Source of the DNA: Anthonomus grandis grandis
Taxonomy: Eukaryota > Arthropoda > Insecta > Coleoptera > Curculionidae
Length of the DNA: 64,000 nucleotides
Direction: 5' to 3'
Assembly: GCF_022605725.1 (NCBI RefSeq)
Contig: NC_065562.1
Coordinates: forward strand, 620,001 to 684,000
Shown piece by piece: positions 27,953 through 39,815 of this stretch. The position numbers were made by a program, and so were the translations under genes. The notes below the pieces were generated by a model, which made no database searches, was not told where the DNA came from, and saw only the letters and a program-made list of their open reading frames with translations. Position 1 is the first letter of the stretch, and each line of letters starts with the position of its first letter.

Positions 27953-29976
27953 GTGGCAAGGATTGTGGTAGGAATGCAAATGAGGGGTAGAAAACGGAAA
28001 ATTTGGAGTCGACAGGAAAGACAATTTTGTTTGTCGTTTTATTATAAGTCCCCATCTGCATATTTATTTTTAAGAAAAAAGGGCTTAGTATTACCTGCGT
28101 TAACAACTATTCAAAAATGGATTTCACAAAATACTTTTAAGACAGGTATAGATGAAAATATTGAATTTTTTTTAAAACAAAAATGTGCTGTTATGACCCA
28201 AAATGAAAAAAAATGCCTAGTGGCATTTGATGAAATGAGTTTGAAGGAAAACTTGAGTTTAACAAAAAGTTAGATTTTATAGAGGGTTTTGAGGATTTAG
28301 GTCCTTTAGGGAGGAGCAAAAAAACAGCAAACCATGCTCTTGTGTTTTGCATTAAGGGTATTTATTCCAATTGGAAGTTTCCTCTGGCCTATTTTTTTTC
28401 TCAAAATTCGGTTGTAAAAGAAAATTTGAAAGAATTACTGATATATGTAATAACCAGATTAAATGCCATGGGATTTTTGCCTCTTGCCTTAGTTTGTTTG
28501 AACAACAGAGGTGCAATATCATTGTTAAACGTAACTAAAGATAAACCCTATTTTTTCTGCAATAATAATAAAGTATTTTGTTTGTACGATGTTCCCCATC
28601 TTTTCAAAAGCATTCGGAATAACTGGCTAAATGGAACATTTGAGCTCTTTAAAAAAAAATTTCTTTTGATGTTGTAAAAGAAACTTACAATATCGATAAA
28701 TCATCCCAGTCAGCACGAGTTTTGCCAAAAATTACTGATAAACACATAAGTCCGAATGCTTTTGAAAAGATGTCATGCAAATTGGCTTTGCAGATTTTTT
28801 CTCAAACTATGGCTGCTGCCCTAAGGACATGTGTAACAAAACGTTTGATTAATGATGAAATGGGTACTAATACTGCAGCTTTTATTGAAAACATGAACAA
28901 TTTATTTGATTCTTTGAATAGTAAACGACTCTATTCTAAAAATCCCTTTACCTGCGGTATTAGTACTCAAAACATGCAGGTTTTAAGTACATTGCAAAGG
29001 GGCAAATACCTTTTTAAAGCGTTAGAAAAATTGAGTATAGTGAAAAATAAAAATACAAAACAAAAAGAAATGGTTCGAAATAGGCCACCTTGTTTCGATG
29101 GACTGGTTCAAACCATTAACGCAATATTAGGTTTATATAAAGACCAAAAAAAACAAAATAATGCATTTTTACTGACAAATCGGTTAAACCAAGATTTCCT
29201 TGAAAATTTTTTTTCCATGGCTCGACAGCGTGGAGGTTGGAACCTAAACCCAACAGCAAGGTCGTTTCATTAATTTTTCCGTATTAAAACAATTAGTGAT
29301 TTACTAACTCCTTCAAAAAGGTCAAATTGTGAAGTTGACGATATGGATGAACAATTTATTCTTGACGATAGAAGAAAAAAAGAAACAAAGCTTGTAACAG
29401 AGGTAGGTCAAATCCAAGAGAAAGTTGTCGAAACAGGTGGCACAGGTGCTGAAAATCTTGAGGATTCACCCGAAATTAAAAATACTGCGGGGACCTCTCG
29501 TACTCTATTATTCAATCCCTTGGAGGACTGTGCAAATACTTATTATGCCGGGTATTTAAGCAAAAAAAGTATTGGATAAATATAAGTGTGCAACTTGTGC
29601 AACTTCTCTCAGGTCAACTGGCCATTTAAATGAGCCTACCCAACTGTTTCTTTTAAATAAAAACTACGGTGGAAATGGGAATACTTACTTAGTTTGTCCA
29701 AGTAATGCCGTTTCTGACGTGGTAGCAAAATCCATGAAAATATTTAGTAAGGAATTTAAAAAGATGAAATATCACGAATTTTTAGAAACAAAAATTAAAA
29801 ATAAAATTTTGTCTAAAAATTTAGTTTGGTTAGGATCAAATAGCGATGAGTGTTATGAGCACAAAATATTTTTATTAAAAAAGCTCGTTCACACCAACCT
29901 TTACAAGTTTTGTAAGTGGTATCGCAAAAGATCTGTAAAACCTAAACAAAAAATTAAAAACTTGAAACATAAATGA
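27953..29976 (+). pseudogene. P-type (THAP9-like) transposase copy 1, catalytic region
   Basis: Broken over at least five segments (27953-28273, 28342-28677, 28722-29273, 29343-29579, 29572-29976). Recognisable pieces in order: SPSAYLFLRKKGLVLPA, FDEMSLKENLSL (first catalytic Asp), YFFSQNSVVKENL, CLNNRGA (relatives have CDQ, so the second Asp is lost), DVPHLFKSIRNNW, LNQDFLENFFSMARQRGGWN (catalytic Glu block) and YYAGYLSKKSI. Two nonsense codons and several frameshifts make it inactive. Confidence 0.8.
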
Positions 29977-30528
29977 AACAATAAACAAAATGTATAAAAA
30001 TAATAATATTATACATATATTAATGAGACTTAAAAAAATCTTTTATAAAATACCCTAATTTAATCAAACCGTATCAATCATAACTCAATAAAAATAGTCC
30101 AATAAGTCAATAATATGCCATTAAAAAAAAAATTTTAATCCAAACGGTTCTGATGATAATCAAAAAAAAAACGAAGTTTTGAAAGATTTAAGTATGTATA
30201 TAAAATTTTTTTCTAAGCTTATTTTTGCTCCAATTTTATAATAATTCACACTTTTGCATTGCCATTTTTTCCGTGTTACATGTTGGTATTTTTAGATTTT
30301 CAATATGACTTTCGTCGACCATCATTAACTTTGTTTTTTCTTCGCAACTTTTTCCCCGATTTTGTTTTTTTCTCTGTCTCTTTTTCCCTCCGTTTAGAAA
30401 GTTCTCCTTTGGTGAATGGTGAGCAATGTCCAATGGTGAGCATGTCTGATGCCCTACACTCAGTTTACTTTCTAACGTATCAAAAATGTAATGCACAATT
30501 TTTCTACAACAAAAGTTTTATTGTTTCC
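29977..30528. other. AT-rich region after P copy 1
   Basis: No supported gene. Probably the 3' part of P copy 1 up to the inverted-repeat element that starts near 30529. Confidence 0.4.
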
Positions 30529-30950
30529 TATACAGCATGTCTCACAACAACGTTAACAGCATAGAACTTGGACATTATTGAAGAAAAAAATCCCAAAATG
30601 CGGTTTTTATGGGAGACAATGCTCTTTCTAAAAATGTATTCAAAACTACCCCTGCGTATTTCACCCCCGAGAAACTACCCCTATTTTTTATTTCAAATGG
30701 CACCCTCAATTTTTTTTTTTAAATTTGCACAGCGTTTTTCTTTCGAGTACAATGAAAAAAAAATCATTAAAAAAATGAAGGAAAAAGCACATTTTCATTA
30801 TATTTTTGAATTAATTTTTTATTTATTTGGGCACTTATTTGGTAATAATTAAAAATAAAAGGAAATAAATAAAAATTTTATTAAAAAATAAATAAAAATG
30901 TATTTCTTCTTAATTTTTTTAATGAGAAAAAAAATGTCCACTGTAGTACC

Positions 30951-31403
30951 TGTTAAGTTTTCATTTAATTTTCATTTACTTTATTTAGTTCATATTAATT
31001 CATGTTCTTTTATCACTCGGTATTTTTCTTTAGTTAAATTTAATGCCTTTGGTTGACTCACCTTGTTAAGGAAGTATTTCATTTGTTTAAATAATTTATT
31101 TTTTTTCTTGAATTTCAACTCCTCGTTTTGAGGCCTTAAACAGTGCGCGATACATTCGAGCTCTAATCGTCAAACAGTTTAGAGTCGCGACTCAACACCG
31201 GAAAATCGCTAGCGTGAAAGTGTAGATAATTCGCAAATCTCGGCCACCGATAATAGAAGGTAAGGTCTCACAACAGCGTTTTCCAAGTTTTTTAGTTAAT
31301 TTCATTAAGTGTTTACAGTCCACTAAATTACCTTTTTTTCATCGTGAGTTAACTAACTTTTTTATTTTATTTTTTTATTTGAACCCAGCGCAATTAATCA
31401 ACA
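30951..31403 (+). repeat. 5' LTR of BEL element
   Basis: 453 bp, TGTTAAGTTTT to ATTAATCAACA, matching the 3' LTR base for base as far as I could read. A TGG-starting stretch 7 nt downstream (31411) could be part of a primer binding site but is not convincing. Confidence 0.93.
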
Positions 31404-31969
31404 TTATTTTTGGTCACTTCGAACCGCATTTGTGCTATTCACACTTTGGCCTTTTGAAAATTAACTTATAATTTTATAGAATAAACCGCCCAGTTAATTC
31501 AATCATATAGGCTTAAAAAGTACAATTAATTAGTTGATCAATTTTCTTCTTTTTTTCAATTTCAAAAATACATTGCATTATTCATTTCATCTTTAGTTGG
31601 TTTGCAGATAGTTTAAATATCGATCGCAAACATTTCATCGTATTTTCTTAACAAGAATTTATGAATTATCGTTTAAATCAACACAGGTCGTTTTTCAAGT
31701 TGAATTCTTTTGCAGGATTATATCTAAAGGTAAACAGTGCACATCTTTTTTTCCAATAGGTTTCATTTTTATATTGGTTTTAACAGGGTGTCACAAGTTC
31801 ATTCATTGGAGTTTTTTAATTGTTGCTTGTACTGTATACGCAACATCATTCTCGTTTTTTTATAGTCGGTCTAAAGTCGGTCTTGAGACTCCGTTTCTTG
31901 CCTTGAAATTTTCTTCTAAATTCATTTAATTTCTTCTGTTTTCTTCGTTTTTTTTTCGGATATAGTAGG

Positions 31970-34600
31970 ATGTCCGATAAACTGAAAAGAGCCAAAGTTC
32001 TTAGACAAACTGAATTTAATCGTCTATCGGATATTCTTAATATATCGAGAAGTGCTAAAGAAGACACTTCCCAACACATAATCTTTAAATTGAGTTATGA
32101 TATTTTGGAATCAATTAGAACTGAGTTTTTCAAGCAGCATAACGTTGTCATTAGTTGCATTCTAGATGATGAGGATCAATTCACCGAACAAGACGCGGTA
32201 CGAAGCTCATTTGAAAAAGATTTTTGGTATATTAAATCGATTTATTTTGAGCTGTTTGGAGAATCATTGACTATAAATACTTCGTCTTCATCATCTAATA
32301 GTAATCAGTCCCATGTAACACTGCCAAAATTAGAGATTCCATCCTTTTCTGGAAATATTACACAGTTTGCCACTTTTAAGGATATGTTTGATGCTTTGAT
32401 TCATAATAACAGTACTTTGCGTAACATAGAAAAATTTAATTATCTTTTGAGCTTCTTACGTGGTCAGCCTCTGACCTTGATTCAGAAGTTACCGATGACA
32501 GATGTCAATTACACAACCGCTTATGAAATGCTAGTTAAGCGATATGAAAACCCTCGTTTAGTTGCGGCCACACACTGGGCAGCTATCGAAAATACCCCCA
32601 AACTCACAACTGAGAATCCTGCCGAGTTAAGACAACTTTTGGATACATTTTCTGATAATCTTGCTGCATTAGGAAATCTTAACTTTCCTGTAGCTTCATG
32701 GGATTTCATTTTGGTTCAGATGTTGCTTAAACGCTTACATGTTTCTATTGCTACTGAATTCGAATTGCAATATGATTCACATACTACTCCATCATTTCAA
32801 CAGCTTACAACCTATCTACATAAGCGTTGTGCCGCTCTCGACAATGTTTGCTCAGCCCTTCATGAAAAAGATAAAAAATCACTTAAGAGAGAGGATCGCT
32901 TCTCAAATTCCAAGGTTGCTCTTCTAGGCACTCAGCAATCTAAATCTAGCAGTTGTGCTATTTGTAAAACAGCACATTCTGTTTATCGTTGTCCTATCTT
33001 TTTAACAAAAACTCCTAATGATAGATACCAACTTGTAAAATCGCTGAAAATGTGTTTAAATTGCCTAAGTAGTAGTCATTCTGTCAAAGAATGTAAATCG
33101 CCGCATGTTTGTCATAAATGTAGACAAAAACATCATACTTTACTTCATTTTGAGAGAAATTATTTTTCTGGTAGTAGCAGCAGTACTACACCACCCGCAC
33201 TCTCATCAACCAGCTCCATCCACAATGATCAACCATCTAGCTCTCAGGCGGACTCCAGGTCTACCAATTCTTCGCATCTGGTAGCGAGTAGCCTTAACAA
33301 TTATAATTCTAGTAATGTGCTGCTTTCTACGGCTCTTATAGATATGTTAGATGGGTCAGGAACGTTTCAGAAAATTAGAATATTGCTTGATTCTGGCTCG
33401 CAACTTCACTTTATCTCACAAAATTGTGTTAAACGTCTTGGACTTACTTCCTATAAGACGCCTTGCTCCGTTCAAGGTATTGGAGAAGCTCATGTACAAA
33501 ACTGTGCAAGAAGTGTATTTACCAAGATTCGACCTTGTAATAAATTCACTCCCAATTTTGATTTGGAAGCTGCAGTTCTTCCAAAAATTTGCGGGCTATT
33601 ACCTAGTCATCCTATTTCTACCACAAACTGGCCTCATTTACGCAGCGCGTCCTTGGCTGACCCTTTCTATGATACTCCTAGCTCTATTGATGTATTAATA
33701 GGTGCTCCATTATTTCCCTATATTTTACTGGAGGGTAGGCTTACCGGTGACTATAATGAGCCAGTGGGAATTAACACTGTTTTTGGTTTTATATTGATGG
33801 GTAAAACGGTTTCCAACTCTTCACCTATCGCTACACAATCGCTTCTCTGTTATCAGGCATCAGTTAATGATACTTTGCAGAAGTTTTGGGAAGTTGAAGA
33901 AGTACCACATGTCAAAGTTTTATCTCCTGAGGACGAGAAATGCGAAAATATTTTCCGTAAAACTACGTATCGCAATCGGGATGGCCGATTTGTGGTTTCC
34001 TTGCCCTTCCGAGGTGATGAGCCTATTTTTTATGGAAGTAGAGAATTAGCTCTTCGCAATTTCTTATCGTTAGAACGCAGGTTACAGCAAAATCCGAAGC
34101 TTTATGCAGATTATGCTGCTTTTATAAAGGAATATTTAGATCAGAACCATATGGAATTAGTATCTTCAGATTTAATCCCAAAAAAATCGTTCTATATTCC
34201 ACATCACTGTGTTTTAAAGGATTCAAGTCCCACTACTAAGCTTCGTGTCGTATTCAATGCCTCTGCCAAACCATCAGATGGTATGTCACTTAATGATCAT
34301 CTTCTGTCTGGCCCGAAATTGCAAGCTGACATTTTTGCGTTGCTTCTTGGTTTTAGAATTCATCGCTTTGTTTTCCTAGCGGATATTCGTCAAATGTTTC
34401 GGCAAATTATTGTTAACCCTGCCCACACTGATTATCAGAGAATTGTTTGGCGCTTTTCTAAAGATCAACCTATAGCTGATTACCGCCTTCTCACGGTAAC
34501 GTATGGACTAACATGCGCGCCTTATTTGGCTATCAAGTCATTGTTTGTTCTGGCTGAAGAGGAAAAGGATAATTTTCCTGAGGCCTCGCAAATTATTTAA
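31970..34600 (+). pseudogene. BEL Gag, protease and start of RT
   Basis: 876 residues. The N-terminal Gag has the DUF1759-type region (PKLEIPSFSGN, KFNYLLSFLRGQ), then Cys/His zinc knuckles from about residue 327 (CAICKTAHSVYRCP, CLNCLSSSHSVKEC, CHKCRQKHHTLLH). A DUF1758-type aspartic protease has ILLDSGSQLHFIS, catalytic Asp about 474. Then the RT N-terminus: LRVVFNASAKPSDGMSLND, FLADIRQMFRQI, YRLLTVTYGLTCAP. It stops at TAA 34598, just before the YVDD box, which lies one frame off. Confidence 0.88.
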
Positions 34601-34680
34601 ATTCATGCTATGTTGATGATCTAACTGGAGGTTCATCAACAATTGAAGATTCTAGAAAACTTCAAAAAGACTTAGTACTG

Positions 34681-35049
34681 ATGCTGCAGAAAGGAGGGTT
34701 CGAACTTCGAAAGTGGTGTAGCAATGATCCTCGCTTGCTAGCTGATTTACCCCCTTCTTATTTGTATAATGAGGACATTTCTCTGAATTTTGATTCAGAA
34801 AGTCCGCTAAAAGTTTTAGGTCTTTATTGGAACCATTCCTCTGACGTGTTTCAATTTTTCGTTAACTCTGTGGATAGGGGTTGTACTAAACGCCTATTGT
34901 TATCTAATTTGGCAAAAATTTTTGATCCACTGGGCTTTCTTTCACCTTTAACGTTTCTCGTCAAGTTTTTAATTCAGCGTTTGTGGAATTTAAAGTTGGA
35001 TTGGGATGCAACGCCTCTTTCTCTACTCAACCCTCTCAACCCTTTCTAG
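34681..35049 (+). pseudogene. BEL RT palm and thumb in a shifted frame
   Basis: The frame is open from about 34594 and contains NSCYVDDLTGGSS (catalytic Asp pair), LQKGGFELRKWCSND and LGLYWNHSSD, then KIFDPLGFLSPLTFLVK. It ends TAG at 35047 after a second frameshift; the next segment returns to the Gag frame. The two indels compensate each other over about 440 nt. Confidence 0.85.
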
Positions 35050-37114
35050 CCTCAAAATTCCTCGCCTACTATTTCCCTATTCTCCTGTTGAAACTTTGGA
35101 ACTACATGGTTTCTGTGATAGCTCCGAAAAGGGTTACTGTGCCGTTATTTATTTTTGTAGTTTACTACCTAACGGTCAGGCAACCACTCGTTTTAGTTGT
35201 GCCAAATCAAAAGTTGCACCACTAAAGACACTTTCTATACCACGTCTAGAACTTTGTGCGGCCGTGCTATTGTCTCGTTTGCTATCACATGTTTACGATA
35301 TTTATAAAACATCTTTTGTTATCAATAAAATATACGCCTGGAGTGATTCTACAATAGCACTTTCTTGGATTAAAGCTTCTCCGCATCGGTGGAGTACTTT
35401 TGTTAGCAACCGCGTTTCTTTTATCCAAGAAAGATTACCTTTATCTTGTTGGCATCATGTTTCATCTGAGAATAATCCAGCCGACCTCGGTTCTAGAGGT
35501 TTGCTCCCTATGGAGTTATGTAATAGTTCGCTTTGGTGGGCGGGTCCTAGTTTTTTAATTAGCTCAACTCGCAACTGGATTCCCTTCATAAACACTCCTT
35601 CAACTTCACATGATTTACCTGAAGAAAAGAAAACATGTCTCTCAATTTTTTCTTCTAAGGGTTTTCTGGATAATCTTATTTCAAGGTTCTCGTCGCTCGA
35701 CAAACTGAAACGCATTATGGCCTATATTCTTCGCTATAAGCATAATATTTCATTGCCCCGCAAAAAATATGAGGGTAACCTTACTTTGGTAGAACTCCAC
35801 AATGCATTAATGCTTTTGGTTAGACATGTTCAGTCGCAAACCTTTTCCTCGGATATAATGTTAATTCAAGGAAATAAAATACCTTCGAAAGCGTTTAGAA
35901 AATTGAATGTTTTCCTAGATAGTGCTGGGATACTACGTGTCGGTAGTAGATTAAAACATTCTTTAAGTTTTAACAATAACTATCCCGCTCTCCTACCTAG
36001 TAATCACGAGTTTACAAGGCTTGTAGTTACTTTTTTTCATTTAAAGTATTTTCATGCTGGTGTGCAGAGTGTTCAGTTTCTTATTACACAGCAATTTTGG
36101 ATATTGTCATCTAAAGCCGTTATTCGTCGTATTCTTGGTAAATGTGTTAGATGCTTTAGATGTAGGCCTCAGTCAATTCAACCTCCTATGGGTGATTTGC
36201 CTGCATCCCGCGTATCACAGGTAAAACCTTTTCTTCATACCGGCGTTGATTATGCTGGTCCATTCAATGTCATGATGTCTCGTTACCGCGGCTGTCGTAC
36301 CAGTAAGGCCTATTTATGTTTGTTTGTTTGCTTTGCGACTAAAGCTTTGCATTTAGAATTGGTATCCAGTCTATCTACGGAAGCTTTCTTAGCTGCTTTG
36401 AGACGATTTGTAGCTCGCCGAGGTCGCTGCCAACATTTGTACAGCGATTGTGGTAGCAACTTTATTGGTGCATCCAAGCAGTTAAATAATTTTATGTTAA
36501 AATCCGCCGCATCTGAAGGTATAACATGGCATTTTAACCCCCCCTCTGCGCCCCACTTTGGAGGATTGTGGGAGGCCGGAGTGAAATCTGTAAAAACTCA
36601 TTTATACAGAGTCATTGGTATGCAGTGTTTGACCTATGAGGAGCTAAATACTGTATTGGTTCAGATTGAAGCCTTTCTTAACTCGCGACCTCTTACACCC
36701 TTTAGTAATGATCCCAATGATATGACCGCTCTAACCCCGGGTCATTTCCTGACCCTGGAACCTCTGGGTGTTCCTCCTGAATTGGATGTCACCTCACTTC
36801 CCGTTCGTCAATTGGATCGTTGGCAAATGCTTCAAAAAATGCACCAAGATTTTTGGCGTCGGTGGTCTGGTGAGTACTTGCATACGTTGCACCAACGTGC
36901 TAAGTGGCATAAATCCAGTGGTAATCTTTCACCAGGAACTTTAGTTTTAATTCGCAATGATTTGGCCCCTCCTCTGCATTGGTCAATGGGCCGCATAACT
37001 GAGGTACATCCAGGTTTAGATGGAATAGTGAGAGTTGTTACTGTTCGCACTAGTAATGGGACTTTAAAGCGACCTGTGGTGAAGCTCTGTCCTTTGCCAC
37101 CATCGGAGGACTGA
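35006..37114 (+). pseudogene. BEL RNase H and integrase
   Basis: It begins with the RT-RNase H connection (VETLELHGFCDSSEKGYCAV, IPRLELCAAVLLSRLL, AWSDSTIALSWI). The integrase has the zinc-binding region (HAGVQSVQFLITQQFWI, CVRCFRC) and a DDE core: HTGVDYAGPF, LYSDCGSNFIG and PHFGGLWEAGVKS. The C-terminus, PGTLVLIRND and MGRITEVHPGLDG, is typical of BEL/Pao. It ends TGA at 37112, 28 nt before the 3' LTR, with a purine-rich GGTGGGCGG between. Confidence 0.88.
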
Positions 37115-37142
37115 AAAATGCAATGCATTTTGGTGGGCGGTA

Positions 37143-37595
37143 TGTTAAGTTTTCATTTAATTTTCATTTACTTTATTTAGTTCATATTAATTCATGTTCT
37201 TTTATCACTCGGTATTTTTCTTTAGTTAAATTTAATGCCTTTGGTTGACTCACCTTGTTAAGGAAGTATTTCATTTGTTTAAATAATTTATTTTTTTTCT
37301 TGAATTTCAACTCCTCGTTTTGAGGCCTTAAACAGTGCGCGATACATTCGAGCTCTAATCGTCAAACAGTTTAGAGTCGCGACTCAACACCGGAAAATCG
37401 CTAGCGTGAAAGTGTAGATAATTCGCAAATCTCGGCCACCGATAATAGAAGGTAAGGTCTCACAACAGCGTTTTCCAAGTTTTTTAGTTAATTTCATTAA
37501 GTGTTTACAGTCCACTAAATTACCTTTTTTTCATCGTGAGTTAACTAACTTTTTTATTTTATTTTTTTATTTGAACCCAGCGCAATTAATCAACA
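37143..37595 (+). repeat. 3' LTR of BEL element
   Basis: 453 bp, the same as the 5' LTR in my reading, followed by the duplicated GTACC. Confidence 0.93.
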
Positions 37596-37827
37596 GTACC
37601 TACTCAAACTGAAAAACGCTATTAAAATATAAAAAAAAATTGAGGGAGCCAGTTGAAAAAAAAAGTTAGGGGTAGTCTCTCGAGGTGAAATATGCAGAGG
37701 TAGTTTTGAATATATTTTTAGAAAGAGTAGCATTGCCTCCCATAAAAAACGCATTTTTAGATTTTTTTTATCTACAAGAATGGCTGAAGTTCTACGCTGT
37801 TAACGGCGTCGTGAGACACCCTGTATA

Positions 37828-38555
37828 CATCGACTAAGTAAATACTTATTGGGAAAATCTGCAAAGTCAAAATATACGGTTTTAATATTTATTTTTTTTT
37901 ATATAAATATGTATATATTTATACAGTATAGTAGTATATTTTTATATACCTTTTCCTCCAAAGCTTAGAGAGAAGAAAATTTTAAAAGCTATGTTCTCCT
38001 AAAGGTACCTAGTCTCTCTCAAGGCTCGTAATTAAAATAAATAAGGTAAATATGTACAATGTACAGGGTCTTCCAACGAAGAGGAAAAATGGTATTTTTT
38101 TGATTTCCCTTGTATTTACAAAAAAATGTAAATACTAAATCGATGTGTTTTAGCTCAGTTAATTTGAAAAGCGTAAAAAAAAAACAATTGCAAAAAAAGG
38201 CTTACGCCATAAGTGATGCTTTTTTTAAATGGAACACCCTATATATTATTACATTTTTATATTCCTTATAAAATTCCAAAAACTTTGATATAACACATGT
38301 CATACTTTTATTCAACTGTTTTAAATATGACCTACAGGTTATTTTATTAAAAATAAGAAAAACAAATTGCACTTCCCTATCTTAACTTTTTAATACCTAT
38401 CTTCTCACATAAATGTCAAATAAAACTTATTAAAAAAAATTGTACTAAAATACATCGATTAGCTATTTTGATTTTTTTGAGAAATACCTACTGGGGGCAG
38501 GGGGAATCAAATCAAATTTTTATTTTCGAATTTATCGTTTAAAAATCTTTAATTA
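37828..38555. other. AT-rich region with a possible small MITE
   Basis: No gene. ACAGGGTCTTCCAACGAAG at 38063 and GGAACACCCTATAT at 38240 look like diverged MITE ends of the CAGGGTGTTCC type. Confidence 0.35.
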
Positions 38556-39081
38556 TAAATAAATAAATAAATAAATAAGTCTTTATTTCCAACGGTCACC
38601 CACTTACAGGAAGTGCAGAAAAAAAATACAAATCAAAACAATAATAACAGAATAAAAATTAAATGCAAAAAACAAAGTAGTAAAGTAAAACAGTTAAAAC
38701 TAATTTAAAGAATAAACAAAAAGAAAAGAAAAATAAAAAAAAAGAACTCAACATACCTTTATGCCACACTTCTAAATAACAAACAGCATTAGACAGGTAC
38801 TTACAGGTTGTAATACTAGGTTATTGATTGAGTAGCCTCAGCACAGAAGATAGCGTATGAACAAATAGATCTATGTTGTAGTTACAAAGCGTATTAAACA
38901 AATTACATATGTAAAAAAGCGGAGCTCTCTTGAAAATATTATTTAATGCTCTGTTGCAATAAAAAGTGCGAGAATTTCTGGAGTTTATCCTTGGGACAAT
39001 GTACCAAATCTGATTTAGGAGTGAAATGCAGTCTATTTTGTTGTTTACTAGCTTATATAAGAAAGTTATAGCCATTGTCAC
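38556..39081 (-). mobile_element. 3' end of a non-LTR retrotransposon (minus strand)
   Basis: Read on the minus strand, a short frame (39081 to 38821) matches the C-terminal tail common in insect LINE RTs: WYIVPRINSRNSRTFYCNRA, NIFKRAPLFYICNLFN. It is followed by a short 3'UTR with TTGGAAATAAAGAC and a (TTTA)n tail at 38556-38577. The 5' side is truncated. Confidence 0.65.
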
Positions 39082-39815
39082 ACGACGATCGAGTAAGGGA
39101 TCGAGTAATTATCTTTAATATACCATAAAACTTACATTATTATAGTTTAAATATTTCGGATATATACTTTATTGTTTACATAAAAAAAAAACTTTTATGA
39201 TTTATAATCTTTTTATTGATTATACAGTAAAGAAGCAAAAAAATAAAAGAACAGCTTTTTCGCTCGTTTCTATACTTTTCAATTTTTTTTTATATTTGTT
39301 GCAAAATATAAAACTATCGAATAAAAAAATCGCAAAAAAAATTTTCAATAAAACAAACCTCTTTAAAAATTCGTCAATTATTATTGTCACAGTACCTACT
39401 TAGTCAATAAAGTTAACCCCGTCGCGTCGGCGTCGCATCGAGGAAAAAAAAGGTGCATCAGTGGCCGACGAAAGCGATGCTACGATGCGATGATTGAAGG
39501 GAAGATTCGGAAGCATACCTACCGACAAAAATTAAAATTTGCAACGCAGGGCCACAATCGGAGCGAAATATCCGTTTTCGGCTGGTTCGCGAGCAAGCGG
39601 CTGCTTTCTCAGTGGGGACAAATAAAATACATTGGAGTGGTTATCTGGAGCGTAGCTAGTTAAATCTGTGCTAGTATTCGAGATTGTATGATTGCGAAGT
39701 GAAACGCGAAGCACGTGCTACCGTATTAAAATGTTCTAATCTTGCAAATATATTACTTTTTTTTATAATTGTGCCAAGCTGTAAATTCAGTACTTCTTCT
39801 GTGTTCATGTGCACC

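Larger units (their letters stand above)
30951..37595 (+). mobile_element. BEL/Pao LTR retrotransposon
   Basis: 6645 bp with two 453-bp LTRs (TGTTAAG...CAACA) and a 5-bp target duplication GTACC at 30946-30950 and 37596-37600. Gag-protease-RT-RNase H-integrase order fits BEL/Pao. The LTRs read as the same sequence, so the insertion is young, yet pol has two frameshifts. Confidence 0.93.
30529..37827. mobile_element. Foldback/MITE element split by a BEL insertion
   Basis: The left arm (about 30529-30725) and right arm (about 37635-37827) are inverted copies: GTTAACAGCATAGAACTT on the left against AAGTTCTACGCTGTTAAC on the right. The outer ends read TATACAG and CTGTATA. Without the BEL insertion the element would be about 650 bp. 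No transposase. Confidence 0.75.

Noticed and set aside
30236..30852. Short open frames after P copy 1
   Set aside because: AT-rich, no domain, and partly inside the foldback arm.
31404..31430. BEL primer binding site at TGGTCACTTCGAACC
   Set aside because: The TTCGAA part is too close to the TGG for a normal tRNA 3' end, and the site is 7 nt from the LTR.
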